In this document: piece after piece, positions 45,061-55,900 of the stretch
Layout of the letters: every line of letters starts with the position of its first letter
How positions within the stretch are numbered: the stretch's first letter is position 1
Origin: Mytilus californianus
Taxonomy: Eukaryota > Mollusca > Bivalvia > Mytilida > Mytilidae
Direction of reading: 5' to 3'
DNA length: 64,000 nt
NCBI RefSeq assembly: GCF_021869535.1
Contig: NW_026262668.1
Span: 66,804,058 to 66,868,057, forward strand
Translations under genes and position numbers: made by a program
The notes under the pieces: generated by a model
Told to the model about the DNA's origin: nothing
Database searches by the model: none
The model's input: only the letters and a program-made list of their open reading frames with translations

Positions 45061-46289
45061 GCCCTTAAAGAGAGGCGAAGGATACCAAGGGACATTCAAA
45101 CTCATCAGTCGAAAATAAACTGACAACGCTATGGCTAAAAAAGAAAAAGACAAACAGACAAAGAACAGTACACAAAACAACATAAACAACCAAAGACTGA
45201 GCAACACGAACCCCACCCAAAAACTGGAGGGATCTTTGTTGCTCCGGAAGGGTAAGCAGATCCTGCTCCACATGTGACATCCGTCGTGTTGCTCATGAAA
45301 GTACAAACACCATGATATGTCTTATTCAGTAGATCACATTCGAGGGAAGAGGACGAGATTGTAGTTACGACAAATGGAACATATTCGTCGTCATCTGTGA
45401 AACAGATATTCCATAACGGTCAACCAACTCGTGATGGCGTTTGTAAAATTTAAGAAGGGATGATTTCAACTTCACTACTTGGAACTCTTTGTTTAATAGC
45501 TATCCTTGTGAGCAGCAACCCTCTATCAAGGAAATTATGATTAGAAATACAAGCCCTGGCATATCGTATCAACTTGGAGATATATACTCCGTATGCAGGA
45601 GCTGTTGGAATATTGTTACAAAGAAATGGAAAGTTCACAATTGGGAAGCTGAAATCATCTCTTTTGTCGTAAAGTTTTGTTTCAACCGACCCTCAAGTCG
45701 GCAAGAAGAGGAGCATAGTTGGTTCCCATGGGAATGCCGATTGTTTGTTGAAAAACGCGTCCTCCAAAGGTAACAAATATGTTGACAATCAAGAAATCAA
45801 GCATCTTGATTATGTCAGTTTCAGAGAATTTTTAAGTTTGAATCAGAGTGTTGTTTTACAAAGTCCGGCAAGAAACTTGTATCTACGTAAGCCATTCTTT
45901 TTTATGAAACAAAGCATGACCAACTATTTCAATTTGTCTTTTAGTTTGGAATGGGGAATACTTGTGTAAAGTGTAGAAAATGCAAATGTTCTAATACTAT
46001 TGCAAATGAAGTATCCACATTTGATTCACGCCACCTCTAGAATAGGTAGTTTCACAATAACTTTGAAGCCCGGCTTTGATTGCTGATCAAATAGATGTTA
46101 ATAATTTAGAAAGAGGTTTCGTGGAGCACTCCGAAGACCCAGCAATATAATGTTGTGTTTAAGAACAAATATGTAGTTTAGGTATCCAAGACAGTGAAGG
46201 AAGATCCAGTTCTTCATCTTTGGTTGAAATTCCAAAGGAAGATAAAACAGACCTATGACTATCAAGGATTTCCTCCTTGGTAAGTGTCG

Positions 46290-46790
46290 TGGGTTGTTGG
46301 TGTAGTGGTTAAGACCGATGGCTACAGTGCTGAAGGTCCCGGGTTTGATTCTGACTCGGGGCGCTGGAAATTTCAGTACATCAGAAGGGTCATTTTCACC
46401 CTCACACACACTTCTCTGGTACCCAGACCGGAGTTTAAATTAGAATGGGTACTTTGGGGGCCTCGGTTGGTCAAAGTTGCCCCTACTTTGACCTGGAGAT
46501 CAATTTGCTGATATCTCTTTTGTTTGTCTGTTCCCGCCGAGTGTCCCGGTGGTTCTCTCCGAGTAGTTTTGGTTCCTCCACCATAATAATAGACTTCCCG
46601 GTGTCCTAGTACTCCCTTTGTGTTGGGGTTGGGATTGTCCTTGTAAATATTGTTGTAAATACGTTAGTGACACATCTCCATTAATCCCGATAGAGAGTGT
46701 ACTCGGATTCTACTATACCCTCGCAGCTCTCGAGGGCTGCTCTGAATAACTGGGGAATCTACCAGTACATACATACATACGTGGGGGTAT
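46290..46790 (+). mobile_element. tRNA-derived SINE inserted in the Penelope-like element
   Basis: Box A (tggtgtagtggttaagaccg) and box B (gggtttgattctga) sit about 35 bases apart near the 5' end. A central segment follows whose reverse complement contains ggagagaaccaccgg, also found in the SINE-like block at 61510-61665. The 3' end has short acat repeats (acatacatacatacg). PLE coding sequence resumes on both sides (HDKYVVVPADKA on one side, KEEILDSHRSV on the other) with only a few residues lost. It is nested and oriented opposite to its host. Confidence 0.75.
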
Positions 46791-46832
46791 ATTTTGAGTT
46801 TCCAAGTGAATTGTCAATAACTTATTCATTTA

Positions 46833-47666
46833 TCAAAGAGTTTTTGTAATGTGATTTACACACAAAACGATGTTGCTTGGGGCTTTATCTGCGGGGACAA
46901 CAACATATTTGTCATGGAGGTAGGACATGTGTTTTGCAACATTTGGGTCTTTAAAGATTGTTGTAGCATTGGTGTTCGGAGACCCTTTCAGTTTTTTTTT
47001 AATTCTGATTTGTATCAACGACCTCACAGCCTGAATCCATTCCGAAAGAGTATCTTCGTCATTTTTCTCGCGTTTAGCCCATTGCCTGGCATAACTCTTG
47101 ACTGAATCCATCAGTATTTTGAAGTTGTGTTTCCAATTGATGGATTTCGGCTCACGATATTTCGGGCCTTTGGTTAACACATTTCGCAGAGAAGTTTTAT
47201 TGACATTGTTAAGGTCACCAGTAATAACGTGGCCAGCCGGATCATATATGAATAGGGAACTAGTACAGGTGCAATCAGGAGTTTTAGACTTGAAGTCGTC
47301 AATATTGAGATCCTGCAACACGTGTTTGTAATTAAAAATTTTGGTTGCAATTAGTTTAGTATAGGTATAAGGAATGATAGGTACAGACTGATCTTTAAAA
47401 TAGGGAGGTATTTTCGATTGAACTAATTTATGATGAAGGATATTGCCATAGTTAATGGCATCGAGACCTTTGTTGGCGAAGGAATGTTTTAGAAAGGACC
47501 TGTTCTCCTTTTCATCTTTTCCAAGGCGAACAGGTTTAAAATGTCTGTGACTTGCAATATCCGAGATGATAGCTGATTTTTGTATTGGTTTGAATGGGAG
47601 TTTGTAACAGTGTTTTCCAAACATAATTTGTACAGAGAATGAAGTTTTGAAAGGGGTAATGAACAA
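46833..47666 (-). pseudogene. Penelope-like RT N-terminal segment
   Basis: An uninterrupted 277-codon stretch, the longest open piece of any element in the window. It aligns along its length with the 6836-7600 segment (for example ILHHKLVQSKIP against VLHHKEVTSKIP, and YDPAGHVITGDLN against YSPSGHVITADLN). It carries the region before the RT fingers but not the catalytic motifs, which lie beyond the SINE and are partly deleted. It is not a stand-alone gene. Confidence 0.85.
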
Positions 47667-47950
47667 AGCTTCGTGCGAATGTGATAAATACCTAACGGTT
47701 TTTGTATAAAAGATTAGTAGGTCATAAATAAAGACATCCTGGAGAGCAGGTGATGTATAATGACGATGACCATGACTGCGTCTACTTCGAGGAGTAGTGT
47801 GAAAATGTTCATCACATTCACCGACCTACAGGAAGGACTAGATAGAATACCTATACCATCAAACTTGTCATTGCAACCATATGGTGTCGCAGTTCTAAAT
47901 TGTCGAATCAAGTAATCTTCTTTTTGTCTACGGAGATGTGCTACAAGATG

Positions 47951-48475
47951 AGGAATGCAAACAAATGCAAAAATAAAAGAACAGGAAAACTAGTAACCCT
48001 ATAAAACAGATAATATTCTGATTTTTTTTATTCTGACGTTAAGATAACTTTTTTACCAATACAATATGGAATATATGAGTCACTGACTACATATATGTTC
48101 AATTTTTCGCATCACAATCCCAACTATTAGCTCGATCGTGACAAAAAGTGTTTTATTTTATTCCACTTATGGTTTTTGATTGCATCCTTGTTATCTGTTT
48201 TCCTGTTTATACAACACAAAGGTTAAAACTATAAAAAACACATCATATGTCATATTACAATTCAGAACAAAAGTACAATTCAGCATGCCAAATTTGATCA
48301 ATTATGTAACAACCTTAACGATAAATAGCTTAATGGTCGAACGCGATCTACGAACATGTGTCCAGGATGTTTGTACGTAGTTTAAAAGAAAACATCCATT
48401 TAAATTATGCTTAATTTGATGATGACTAACACGTAATTTTATAATCTACTAGTAGAACAGGATCTGATTACCCTT
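47951..48475. other. Spacer, no gene seen
   Basis: AT-rich sequence between two Penelope fragments. The 66-codon frame at 48180-48380 is not supported. Confidence 0.4.
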
Positions 48476-48735
48476 GTGGATCACATTATATCATCCCCAG
48501 ATTTTGGTGGGGTTGGTGTCGACCAGTCTTTGGTTTTCTATGTATTTTTTTTGTTGCTTTGTATATGTATAACTGGTAAATTATCAAGTCAGGGATTACG
48601 TTATCACAAACTAATTAAGACTTTTACTAAATTCTTTCATAGATACAAATATTTGGTTAGGAAGTTTGGCTTTAGCTGTAGAATTCTAATTAAAAACGGG
48701 ATACCACATCCTAATTTTTAGGATGATGTTGTTAA
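48476..48735 (+). mobile_element. Penelope-like 3' fragments (scrambled)
   Basis: Translates to KLSSQGLRYHKLIKTFTKFF, then HRYKYLVRKFGFSCRILIKNG, which matches the RT C-terminus at 8705-8840 (KLMNQGY..., RYRDLVDKYSVSTSQIIHDG). It is preceded by 'gatcacattatatcatcccc' and 'cagtctttggtttt', which belong to the 3' UTR seen at 45190-45250. The 3' piece lies before the coding piece, so this is a rearranged or tandem relic. Confidence 0.65.
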
Positions 48736-49002
48736 TTTAACGTACGTTGCAGATTTTTTCCAAAATTTACACTTTGTCATCAAGTTAACATGAAAAGACG
48801 ATCTTTTCCGATTTGAAAACGGCCATCTTCTGATGATTTATAATAGTTACAATTATGGTCATATCTTAAAAGGGCATCAGCTTGAATTTATCCAATCGTT
48901 CCCTTTGTATGCTTAAATTCGTAAAGTTTGAATTGGCAAATTTACCGATTTCGGTTCATATCTGGAATTAGTCTAAAAAGTTACCTTGAACTTTTGTTAA
49001 CT

Positions 49003-49100
49003 TTTATTTGCCACGACTAGGGTTCGAACACCCTCCCTGAAGTAACCAATGTGTTACTGTTCATAAACACATCGACGACACTACTCGGCTACCAATCGGA
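49003..49100 (-). mobile_element. tRNA-like SINE head
   Basis: On the minus strand: box A tggtagccgagtagtgtcg and box B ggtgttcgaaccctagtcg about 55 bases apart, with a Ser/Leu-like long variable region. The acceptor stem does not pair, so a tRNA-derived SINE is more likely than a tRNA gene. Confidence 0.5.
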
Positions 49101-49194
49101 TGATATTCAAATGTCGATTTTACATATATCAATATGATACGGTACACTATATACACAGGTTTGTGCCTTAATATATTTAAAAACGACGTTTGTA

Positions 49195-49290
49195 TGGAGT
49201 AAGTTGGTAACCGCAAGTTTAGGATGAGTCGAGGAGTTAACGTTGAGAGTAACACTTGTAGACATAGTTCGAATCCCTGTTTCAGCTTTC
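49195..49290 (+). mobile_element. Second tRNA-like SINE head, opposite orientation
   Basis: Box-A-like gatgagtcgaggagttaacg and box B atagttcgaatccctgttt on the plus strand. It faces the tRNA-like block at 49003-49100 in tail-to-tail fashion across about 100 bases. Similar in type, not identical. Confidence 0.4.
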
Positions 49291-49490
49291 CCTTTTTTCC
49301 TAAATTTCATTTGTGAGGTCATTGATATTTTAGCAAAAAGAAGAGATAATTATTTGTTTTATTTTGATTATTATCAACCATTTCATGTAATTCATGAGAA
49401 ATTTAGTGTCAATTTCATCCGTTTCTGACTGCATTATTTGACATATTCGTAGAAAAAAATTAAAAACTCATTAAAGATACCAAGCATATA

Positions 49491-49680
49491 ATTTTACGCC
49501 TGAAGCGTTTCGTCTACAAAAGACTCAAAAGTGACGCTCGAATCCAAATCAAGTACGAAGTTGGAGAGCATTGAGAATCCAAAATCCTTGAAAGGTTTTG
49601 CCAAAACAGCTAAGGTAATCTATTCCTGGGGTAGAAAATCCCTAGTTTTTCGAATAATTCAATGTTTAGTCAACATTTAA
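49491..49680 (-). repeat. Hammerhead-type dispersed repeat, core decayed
   Basis: Minus strand: gucuuuuguagac-gaaa and stem III ACGC-uuca-GGCGU are kept, but the first core box reads cuuuuga instead of cugauga. It continues into 'aagttggagagcattgagaa', 'gctaaggtaatctattcctg' and 'gtttttcgaataattca', which I recognise as a common mussel repeat context. Predicted inactive. Confidence 0.6.
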
Positions 49681-50620
49681 TTGTAAAGAGTAATTCGAGA
49701 AGTGGATTTAAACTATTATATTCATTAACATTATGTTTTACTGGGAAACTATTTCGATTATGCTTTATTTTATCAATAATGTATATATTTCTGAATCATA
49801 TACTTTATACTGTAAGTTCCTACGATTTGGTAATAATTTTCATTTACTATTAAAATCATGAACGTGACTGTATTTTAAGTAGTTATTTAAGTTTACAAAT
49901 AATACGGTATAATTAAAAAAGAAACTGTAATTGGGACAAATCGGCACAATAATAGTGTAAGTACGAGACACAATGAATAAGCGTTAGTTCGTAAAAAAGA
50001 TACGATTTGCCCTCTGGGCACATGGTATCTTTTTAAAGAACTAATGATTTTTTATTGTATCTCAAACACATACATTTGGCCGATTATCTCCTTTTAAGCC
50101 CAATGGTGTTGGCGATAGAAGCAACGCAACTTGTGTGCAAATGAATTTTGAATCACACTGATTTACAGATCACCATGCCACTTAGTTATTTAGAAATTTA
50201 TAATTAAAATTCAGATTTTTTAATAGCATTGTTTAATTTTCAATGTATCTTTGTCTGAACAGTATAATATTTCAATTTTTCCCTCGAGTAATTATTATAC
50301 GGTAATTTTTTTTTTGATAAATTCAATATTGTTAGTAAATGCATTAGCTGTCACAGCAACTGATCATGTGTGCTTGTCACATGAATATACAAGATGATTG
50401 CAACATCAACCAAGTTCATTTTGGTCAAATGCCTTTTTTTTTTATATAACTGATTATTACGAAAGTTTACGGAAAATTTAATCGATTTTTGTTGCTCTTA
50501 TGAAAAATGAACCAAAGGACACATTTGAACATTATTTGCTTTCGTATCGTGTTCACAGATATTGTCGAGAACAATGGAAAAAGGAAATAAACTCATCACA
50601 AATACAGGGCTTGAAATTTT
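49681..50620. other. AT-rich spacer with a small hairpin
   Basis: No gene is supported. A 64-bp hairpin at 49983-50046 has arms 'gttagttcgtaaaaaagata' and 'tatctttttaaagaactaa' around 'tttgccctctgggca'. Confidence 0.45.
49983..50046. repeat. 64-bp foldback
   Basis: The two arms pair over about 22 bases with one or two mismatches; the loop holds the self-complementary gccctctgggc. Short relative of the larger foldbacks in the window. Confidence 0.65.
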
Positions 50621-50670
50621 GTACCCCAGACGCGCGTTTCGTCTACAAAAGATTCATCAGTGACGCTTAA
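50621..50670 (-). ncRNA. Hammerhead-ribozyme-like motif with intact core boxes
   Basis: Minus strand reads cugauga, then a hairpin (AUCUuuuguAGAC, first pair mismatched A.C), then GAAA, then CGC-gcgucug-GGG (stem III with one mismatch against other copies, where it is GCG). Both invariant core boxes (CUGAUGA and GAAA) are present, unlike the other copies. Stem I could not be paired by eye. It belongs to the same repeat family as 12671, 49491 and 54311. Activity is uncertain. Confidence 0.55.
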
Positions 50671-51085
50671 TAAAAAAGTAAAAAAAAACATTGAGGACCT
50701 TGAATAATTGTTCTAGATCTTTGAATAATGAATTTAAAACTTTAATACGCTATTTTTTTCATATTTATCTTTGCTTCATATTTATAAATAAATATGGAAT
50801 AAGTATAAACAGAGAATCTTAAGTTATTTCGATATATTAATTTTTAGAGTGTTTGGTGGTAGTCCTAAGCATCTTTTATTTCTAGTAAATCTACTAATTT
50901 ATTAGTTTTCGAGTACCCCGATCAATGAAATTTATTGCTTCTGTGTAATTAAACGATTTATTGTTTTGTCTGTTTTAAAAAAAGTGAAAGTAATTTATTT
51001 GATTAGAAAAAAAGGTTATTAAATTATTTATCAATTTTTTTCTCATAATATTAGGTTGTCTAAATTAATGAACAAACATAATTAA

Positions 51086-54000
51086 GGTAACACGATACCG
51101 AATGACGTTACGTTATGAGTTATTGTTCCTGACGTTATTGAACAAAGTTCCTAGATACCAGTCAATGCAGCAGGTTCCGTCGTGTTTCTTGAGGTTGACG
51201 ATAAATACATGTAAGCCCTATTCTGTACTTTTATCACGAACTGATGAAATAATGAAATAAACTTATATTTTTGTAAAATATTTTTGATTGTAATTTTGCA
51301 TAGATGCAGAGTGCGGAGAGATTTCAATGCAATACGTTATTTGACATTGATTGCTTCGTCTTCTTTCTCTCGTTCTTCTCCTCATTTTTACATTAAATAT
51401 ATACTTTTTAAATGTTCTAATCTTTTGACAAGTAAGCATTTGTACGATTTATCTATATCTGTTATTATGCATAACAGACTGATATTTTTTATTCTGGGTT
51501 TGTTTTTTTTCGCAATAAATTCTTAAATATGATGCACGCCGTTTCCCGATGAAATTTTGTTTTGAAAGTAGAAATCCAAATTATAGAAAACTAGAATAAT
51601 GTGTGAAATTACGGGGAATTGTATCACTATTAATGCAATTCCGTTAAGAGACCCCTTTGTTTTGAAATAGTCGCCAAAAAAAGCCGTTTTTCATTCTGTC
51701 AGGCATGGAATGAAAAAAAGGAGAATAGTTGAATTTGGTTATTTGGTCGAACACGAACAACAATTTCCCTATGTTCCAAGTGTAAACAGTTTCTGAAATT
51801 AATTGGACTGAACAGAAGAAGTGCGATATGGTTTCGGAAGCTTGTTAAAAAAAACAGTGCCATCATTGTGATCGTATAAGCACAGTCTACACAGGACAGC
51901 AACACCGGAATAAGGACAAAGTTAACAAAGGCTTAAACATGGGATGTCATCGCTAAATATACACTCGGTTAGGACGAAACTAAATCTAAATCATTCAGAT
52001 CTCGTTACATATTTTGTTTTTAAATTCCATTCTTAAATAAATTGTTTTCTCGAAATTTACAATCAAACGATTCATTAAAAAAAACCGTTATCCCACAATA
52101 AATGAATAATCGGTGCTTTGATGAAGGTAAATACAGAAAAGCGCTTAGAACGTTAACAAATTATAAAGAAATATTTTCATTAGCCTATATTATCTAAATG
52201 GCAAAAACAAACTGAAAAAACCAACGAGATCTTAAAATCTTTTTGATTTTAGATTCATGTTAATCTACGCTTGGGTCTTCGGAGATTGGTGTGTTTTTGG
52301 TGTTTTGAGTTGGACATGATGTACAAGTACTGATGATGAAAAACGCACCAATTCGCAAAGTGGGGAGACAAAACGATTCACATACGATAAATAAAGATGC
52401 CTTTTTGGGGAGGAGCATATTGCTCACATAGGCGTCGGAAAAAAACCGAGTGTATTTACACAATCTTATAAGGAGTTTTTATAACAAGTATACAAGTATG
52501 TATGTAAAAAAAAGGGTTGGTATTTCTGTGTGTGAATAAATGCAGATGTGGGAAATACAATAAGACAGCAACTGGCCAATCAACTACACACAAAACCAAA
52601 GACTTCTAGATAACACGTGACTAATGCAGCATAGACAAGTACTATTTTACTGCTAATTTGTAGTTTTAGTAAAAATTCGTTGTTCCCTTGAATTAGGAAG
52701 TTAATAAGTGTATTTAGTAAAGTAGGTATAAATCTGTCAAATTATAACATCACATGCATGTTCACAACAATAGTCAGATTATAATTATAGCAGTAACATA
52801 CTTCAGTCTCCTTGTACATATTTGTTAAAGCCTTTAAATTTCTTGTATTTCAAGATTACACTCAAACCATTATGAAATAAGGAGATGTGGTATGTATAAT
52901 TGCCAATGAGACAACTTTCCATAAAAGACCAAATGACGTACATGTTAGCTTGCTTACATTGCTACATTTGAGATCTCCCAATTACCATTCCACTATGAAC
53001 TAATTATTCAAAAATATAGTACATAATCATATACACTAATATATATTTTGCTCCCTCGACAAAATGGCGGGAGCATATTGTTTTACCCGTGTCCTTTCGA
53101 CCGTCCGTCCCGCACTTGGTATATATGGTTTAAATAACTTATCTCGTAGGACTACGTGTTTAACATCCCAACTTTTTAAATTGTGTGCCTGCTGTTAGTA
53201 CATATACTAAAGGTATGCATATTGTCAGGATTTTTAATGACGGTTGTAATTTTCACAGCTAACAGAATGTTTAAACTTTTTTGACGGGTGCATTAAATGT
53301 GATTTTTAAACACAACTATTTCAAATTGTATTGTATCGTCCTAAACATGTATGAAATATTTGCCACTGGACGTTAAGCAACCCTCAATCAATCAATTCAA
53401 ATTGTATTTCAACATAACTGTTGACTTAATTTTTTTTGAAGCACTTCATTTATGCATGGACGCAGTGGTGGCATCAACTTTGTCTGGTTTGGTAGGGTTA
53501 AGTTGCTGATTCAGTTTTGAAAAGCTAAATGTGCATCCAGTTAGGACGAAATAAAATTAAATCAGTAGAATATTGAATACATAAGAAAGTTTCGAAACCT
53601 GACAGGAGAAATGAAAAGAAAAAAACAAACACCATTCAGATCCTGTTACATATTTTTCAATACCTCTGAGTAAAAAAACCCGTTATTCTGTATTCAGTTA
53701 CGTCACACGTTTTCTGTCAAATTCTGAGCGTACCGGTCAACTTTGAAGCAATTTATCTAAAAAAAACAAGGATGGTGACATATTTGTTTCTATACATGCA
53801 TGGATTCAGTATACAATCTTGGATATTATGTTAGGTTTTAGTCTTTCTCCGTATATGAGAACAGAGCCATCCAATCAAAAATCTAGAAAAATAAGTAAAA
53901 AACACGGCATTTTTACTTTATATCTATGTAAATTTGTCTCCAAAATTGACGTTTTCTTATGAAAATTACAAAAAAACAAAAATGGTGACCCCCATTTTTT

Positions 54001-54089
54001 ATTTCATATTCCGATGTAACCCGAATCAAAGTACAAGTGTGCCAAACATTTAAGAAATCGGGAGATATGCCATTTGGTATCGTGTTACC
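51086..54089. mobile_element. ~3.0-kb non-autonomous TIR element, TTAA target
   Basis: Left end ggtaacacgataccgaatg at 51086 and right end catttggtatcgtgttacc ending 54089 are inverted repeats of 19 bases with one mismatch. Both are directly flanked by TTAA (51082-51085 and 54090-54093). TTAA duplication is shared by piggyBac and Kolobok groups; the termini do not decide between them here. Inside are a dispersed repeat (52885-52945), an 'aaaatggcgggagcatattg' block (53060), and partial internal direct repeats (51965-52040 against 53530-53680, 'gttaggacgaaa' and 'ttcagatc(t/c)(c/t)gttacatattt'). No transposase frame is seen. Confidence 0.7.
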
Positions 54090-54310
54090 TTAATACAAGG
54101 TTTGGTCGAATTGTATGCATTAACTCAAGAGAAAGCGCTATTTTTCTGGCTGTAAATATCATTGATATGTTACATTCTGTACATTTACGGTTGATAAGAT
54201 GATAAAAGTTATTGCACCCAGGCAAAGATTTGGCACATATTTCTGGAAATTTTTGTTTTCAATGAACTTCGATTTCGTTATTGAGTTGGGCCTTCCAACT
54301 GGTTTGATTT

Positions 54311-54357
54311 GAGCACAAAAGACGAGTCTTATGTGGATGAAACGCGCGTCTAGCGTA
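54311..54357 (+). ncRNA. Hammerhead-type repeat, inactive copy
   Basis: Plus strand: stem II 'gtcttatgtggat', gaaa and 'cgcgcgtctagcg' are kept, but the first core box is aagacga, so it is not expected to cleave. It lies about 130 bases upstream of the microseminoprotein-like exon 54493-54595. Confidence 0.5.
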
Positions 54358-54492
54358 CAAAGTTATAAGTCTGACGTCATTGGTTCCAATAAAGTCTTAG
54401 TGACTACGTTCAAAAAAGAATGCTATATCATGAATTAGATAAGTTGAATATTTCGTCAGTTATTTTATCTTTCAATCATTTGTTTTCTTTAG

Positions 54493-54595
54493 ATTGTGTA
54501 AACAAAGGACAAATAATAAAAGATGGAACAAGGAATAAATCTTTAAAGGAATGTATCGACTGTGAGTGTAGCAATGGATCCCTAAGTTGCTGCTC
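54493..54595 (+). CDS. Beta-microseminoprotein-like protein, internal exon
   Basis: Exon bounded by a good acceptor (ttgttttctttag) and donor (tc|gtaagt). The frame gives a Cys-rich peptide: CVNKGQIIKDG, then ECIDCECSNGSLSCC, split in phase 2 at the end (tc + t gives Ser). The spacing C..C-x2-C-x1-C...CC is that of the beta-microseminoprotein (PSP94/MSMB) family of small secreted proteins, usually about 10 Cys in five disulphides. It joins in frame to 55039-55171. The upstream exon with ATG, signal peptide and probably one more Cys is not found here. Codon use and intact splice sites make this the most convincing host gene in the window. The role in molluscs is unknown. Confidence 0.75.
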
Positions 54596-55038
54596 GTAAG
54601 TCGTTTTTATTTACGTCATACTGGATTCATTTCAAATACTATACATACTATACTATGATTTACTGTACATGTACTTTTTCTGGTGTACTTATTTTTTCGA
54701 ATTTGGTATTGCCAATTGGTTCGCGAGTATTTAATTTCGCAACATTTTCGAAAATATAAAAACTTAACGGATTTAAAATACTTAAAAATGTTCAATTTTG
54801 GATAAAATTGAGTGATGATTGTTACAGTTATATGTCAAGGTAAATGTAGTATTGACATTTAGTACATATATACAACTACCTCATCTATCGTCCATTTTTA
54901 TCCATTATATATTTTTTTAATAATTTTGTCGTTCTAAATTCCACCCCTGTCAAATACCTTCACTAGCACAATCACTCTTTGTATATACTTAACCATCAAA
55001 CACCACTCACATGTATAGAACTTTACTTTCGGTTTCAG

Positions 55039-55171
55039 TATTGGCGGGTACATCTCTAGCTATTCTGCTGATTGTAAAGTGGTACCTGATGGACGTTGTT
55101 CGCAAAAGGTTGTCCTTATTGCTGATGAAATACAGCTTTGTCCAGGAGGACAGTCCGGGGTTGGACGTTAA
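55039..55171 (+). CDS. Beta-microseminoprotein-like protein, last exon
   Basis: Acceptor 'actttcggtttcag' leads into 133 bases ending at TAA (55169-55171). The peptide continues from the previous exon: IGGYISSYSADC, VPDGRCSQKVV, then LCPGG and a short tail GVGR. The arrangement 'CC...Y..DC......C...VV...D....C' matches the C-terminal half of the microseminoprotein family. Together the two exons give 78 residues and nine Cys. The intron (54596-55038) is 443 bases with GT-AG ends. The product is probably secreted; a compact disulphide-rich fold is expected by family. Confidence 0.75.
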
Positions 55172-55319
55172 ATTTTGATAAAATTACGTATCGACTGAAC
55201 GAAATAGTGTAGTCTTATCATTTTTATATCATTGTGTTAAATGATACGAATAAGACTGTATAACTCCTTCTGTTTTCTTCAATGAAATACTGTACACTAC
55301 TAGTTCTATATTTGTTTTA

Positions 55320-55900
55320 GCTTACATGGCCCAGAGGGCCACTTTGAGCTTTTCCTATCACTTGGTGTCCTTTAACTTTAACAAACATCTTGTCTGAATA
55401 GTCCTTTAGACCAAATGAAACCAAAGCTGCCGTAATCATCCTTAGGATATCTTGTTTTGAAAAAAACATTTCCAATGATTCCGCCTACCAATCATTATCG
55501 CTGCAAGGCTAAAAATAGAACACAGCGGTCTGTTATCTTGTAAACTGTTATTGGTATTTTGAAAATTATTTAAGAAAGAGAAAATCCGACAAGACATAAA
55601 TGTAAAGAATGTCAAGATCTACCTACCATTTGTTAGACCAAAACTCAGACTTTACCTTATAGGAGTTATTCCATTAAATGACGATTTTCACCTTTTTCGA
55701 TTTTGGCTATTTTCACTATAACCTTAATAGATAGAGGAAAATTGTTAAGATAAAACATGATCAGCAGGACATGATCTACAAATAAATTAAGGACAAAAAT
55801 CGTCAATTTACCGCTTAAACGAGTAATTGCCCTTGAAGACTGATATTTCAATTTATTTGCGTTTTCGGGAAAGTATTTGAAGTATGTGCATGCTCTATTG
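55320..55900. repeat. Dispersed repeat plus inverted ~170-bp satellite piece
   Basis: 55320-55380 begins 'atggcccagagggccacttt' and reads 'gagcttttcctatcacttgg'. From about 55560 the minus strand matches the 41560-43000 satellite ('attaaatgacgattttcacc', 'acaaaaatcgtcaattta', 'catgatctacaaataaatt'). It is an inverted relative of the 43085-43290/41560-43000 pair. The 89-codon minus frame here is a by-product. Confidence 0.65.

Larger units (their letters stand above)
45061..47950 (-). mobile_element. Penelope-like element, minus strand, broken by a SINE
   Basis: Same domain order as the element at 5842-9720, read from high to low coordinates: end of the GIY-YIG domain at 47714-47945 (FRTATPYGCND... 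GILSSPSC, matching 6550-6650), then an open 277-codon RT N-terminal part (46833-47666) with NRSFLKHSFANKGLDAI, FREPK-like and HDKYVVVPADKA. A SINE interrupts at 46290-46790. After it come LPSLSWIPKLH (46200), IGIPMGTNYAPLLADL (45735), a deletion that removes the YxDD box region, then APAYGVYISKLIRYARAC (45600) and a decayed 3' end. The 5' part of GIY-YIG is missing. Confidence 0.85.

Noticed and set aside
45052-45306. 84-codon hydrophobic minus-strand frame
   Set aside because: It is the 3' end region of the Penelope-like element, with T-rich DNA giving Phe/Leu runs.
49003-49290. Two genuine tRNA genes facing each other
   Set aside because: Box A and B are good but the acceptor and anticodon stems do not pair, so SINE heads are more likely.
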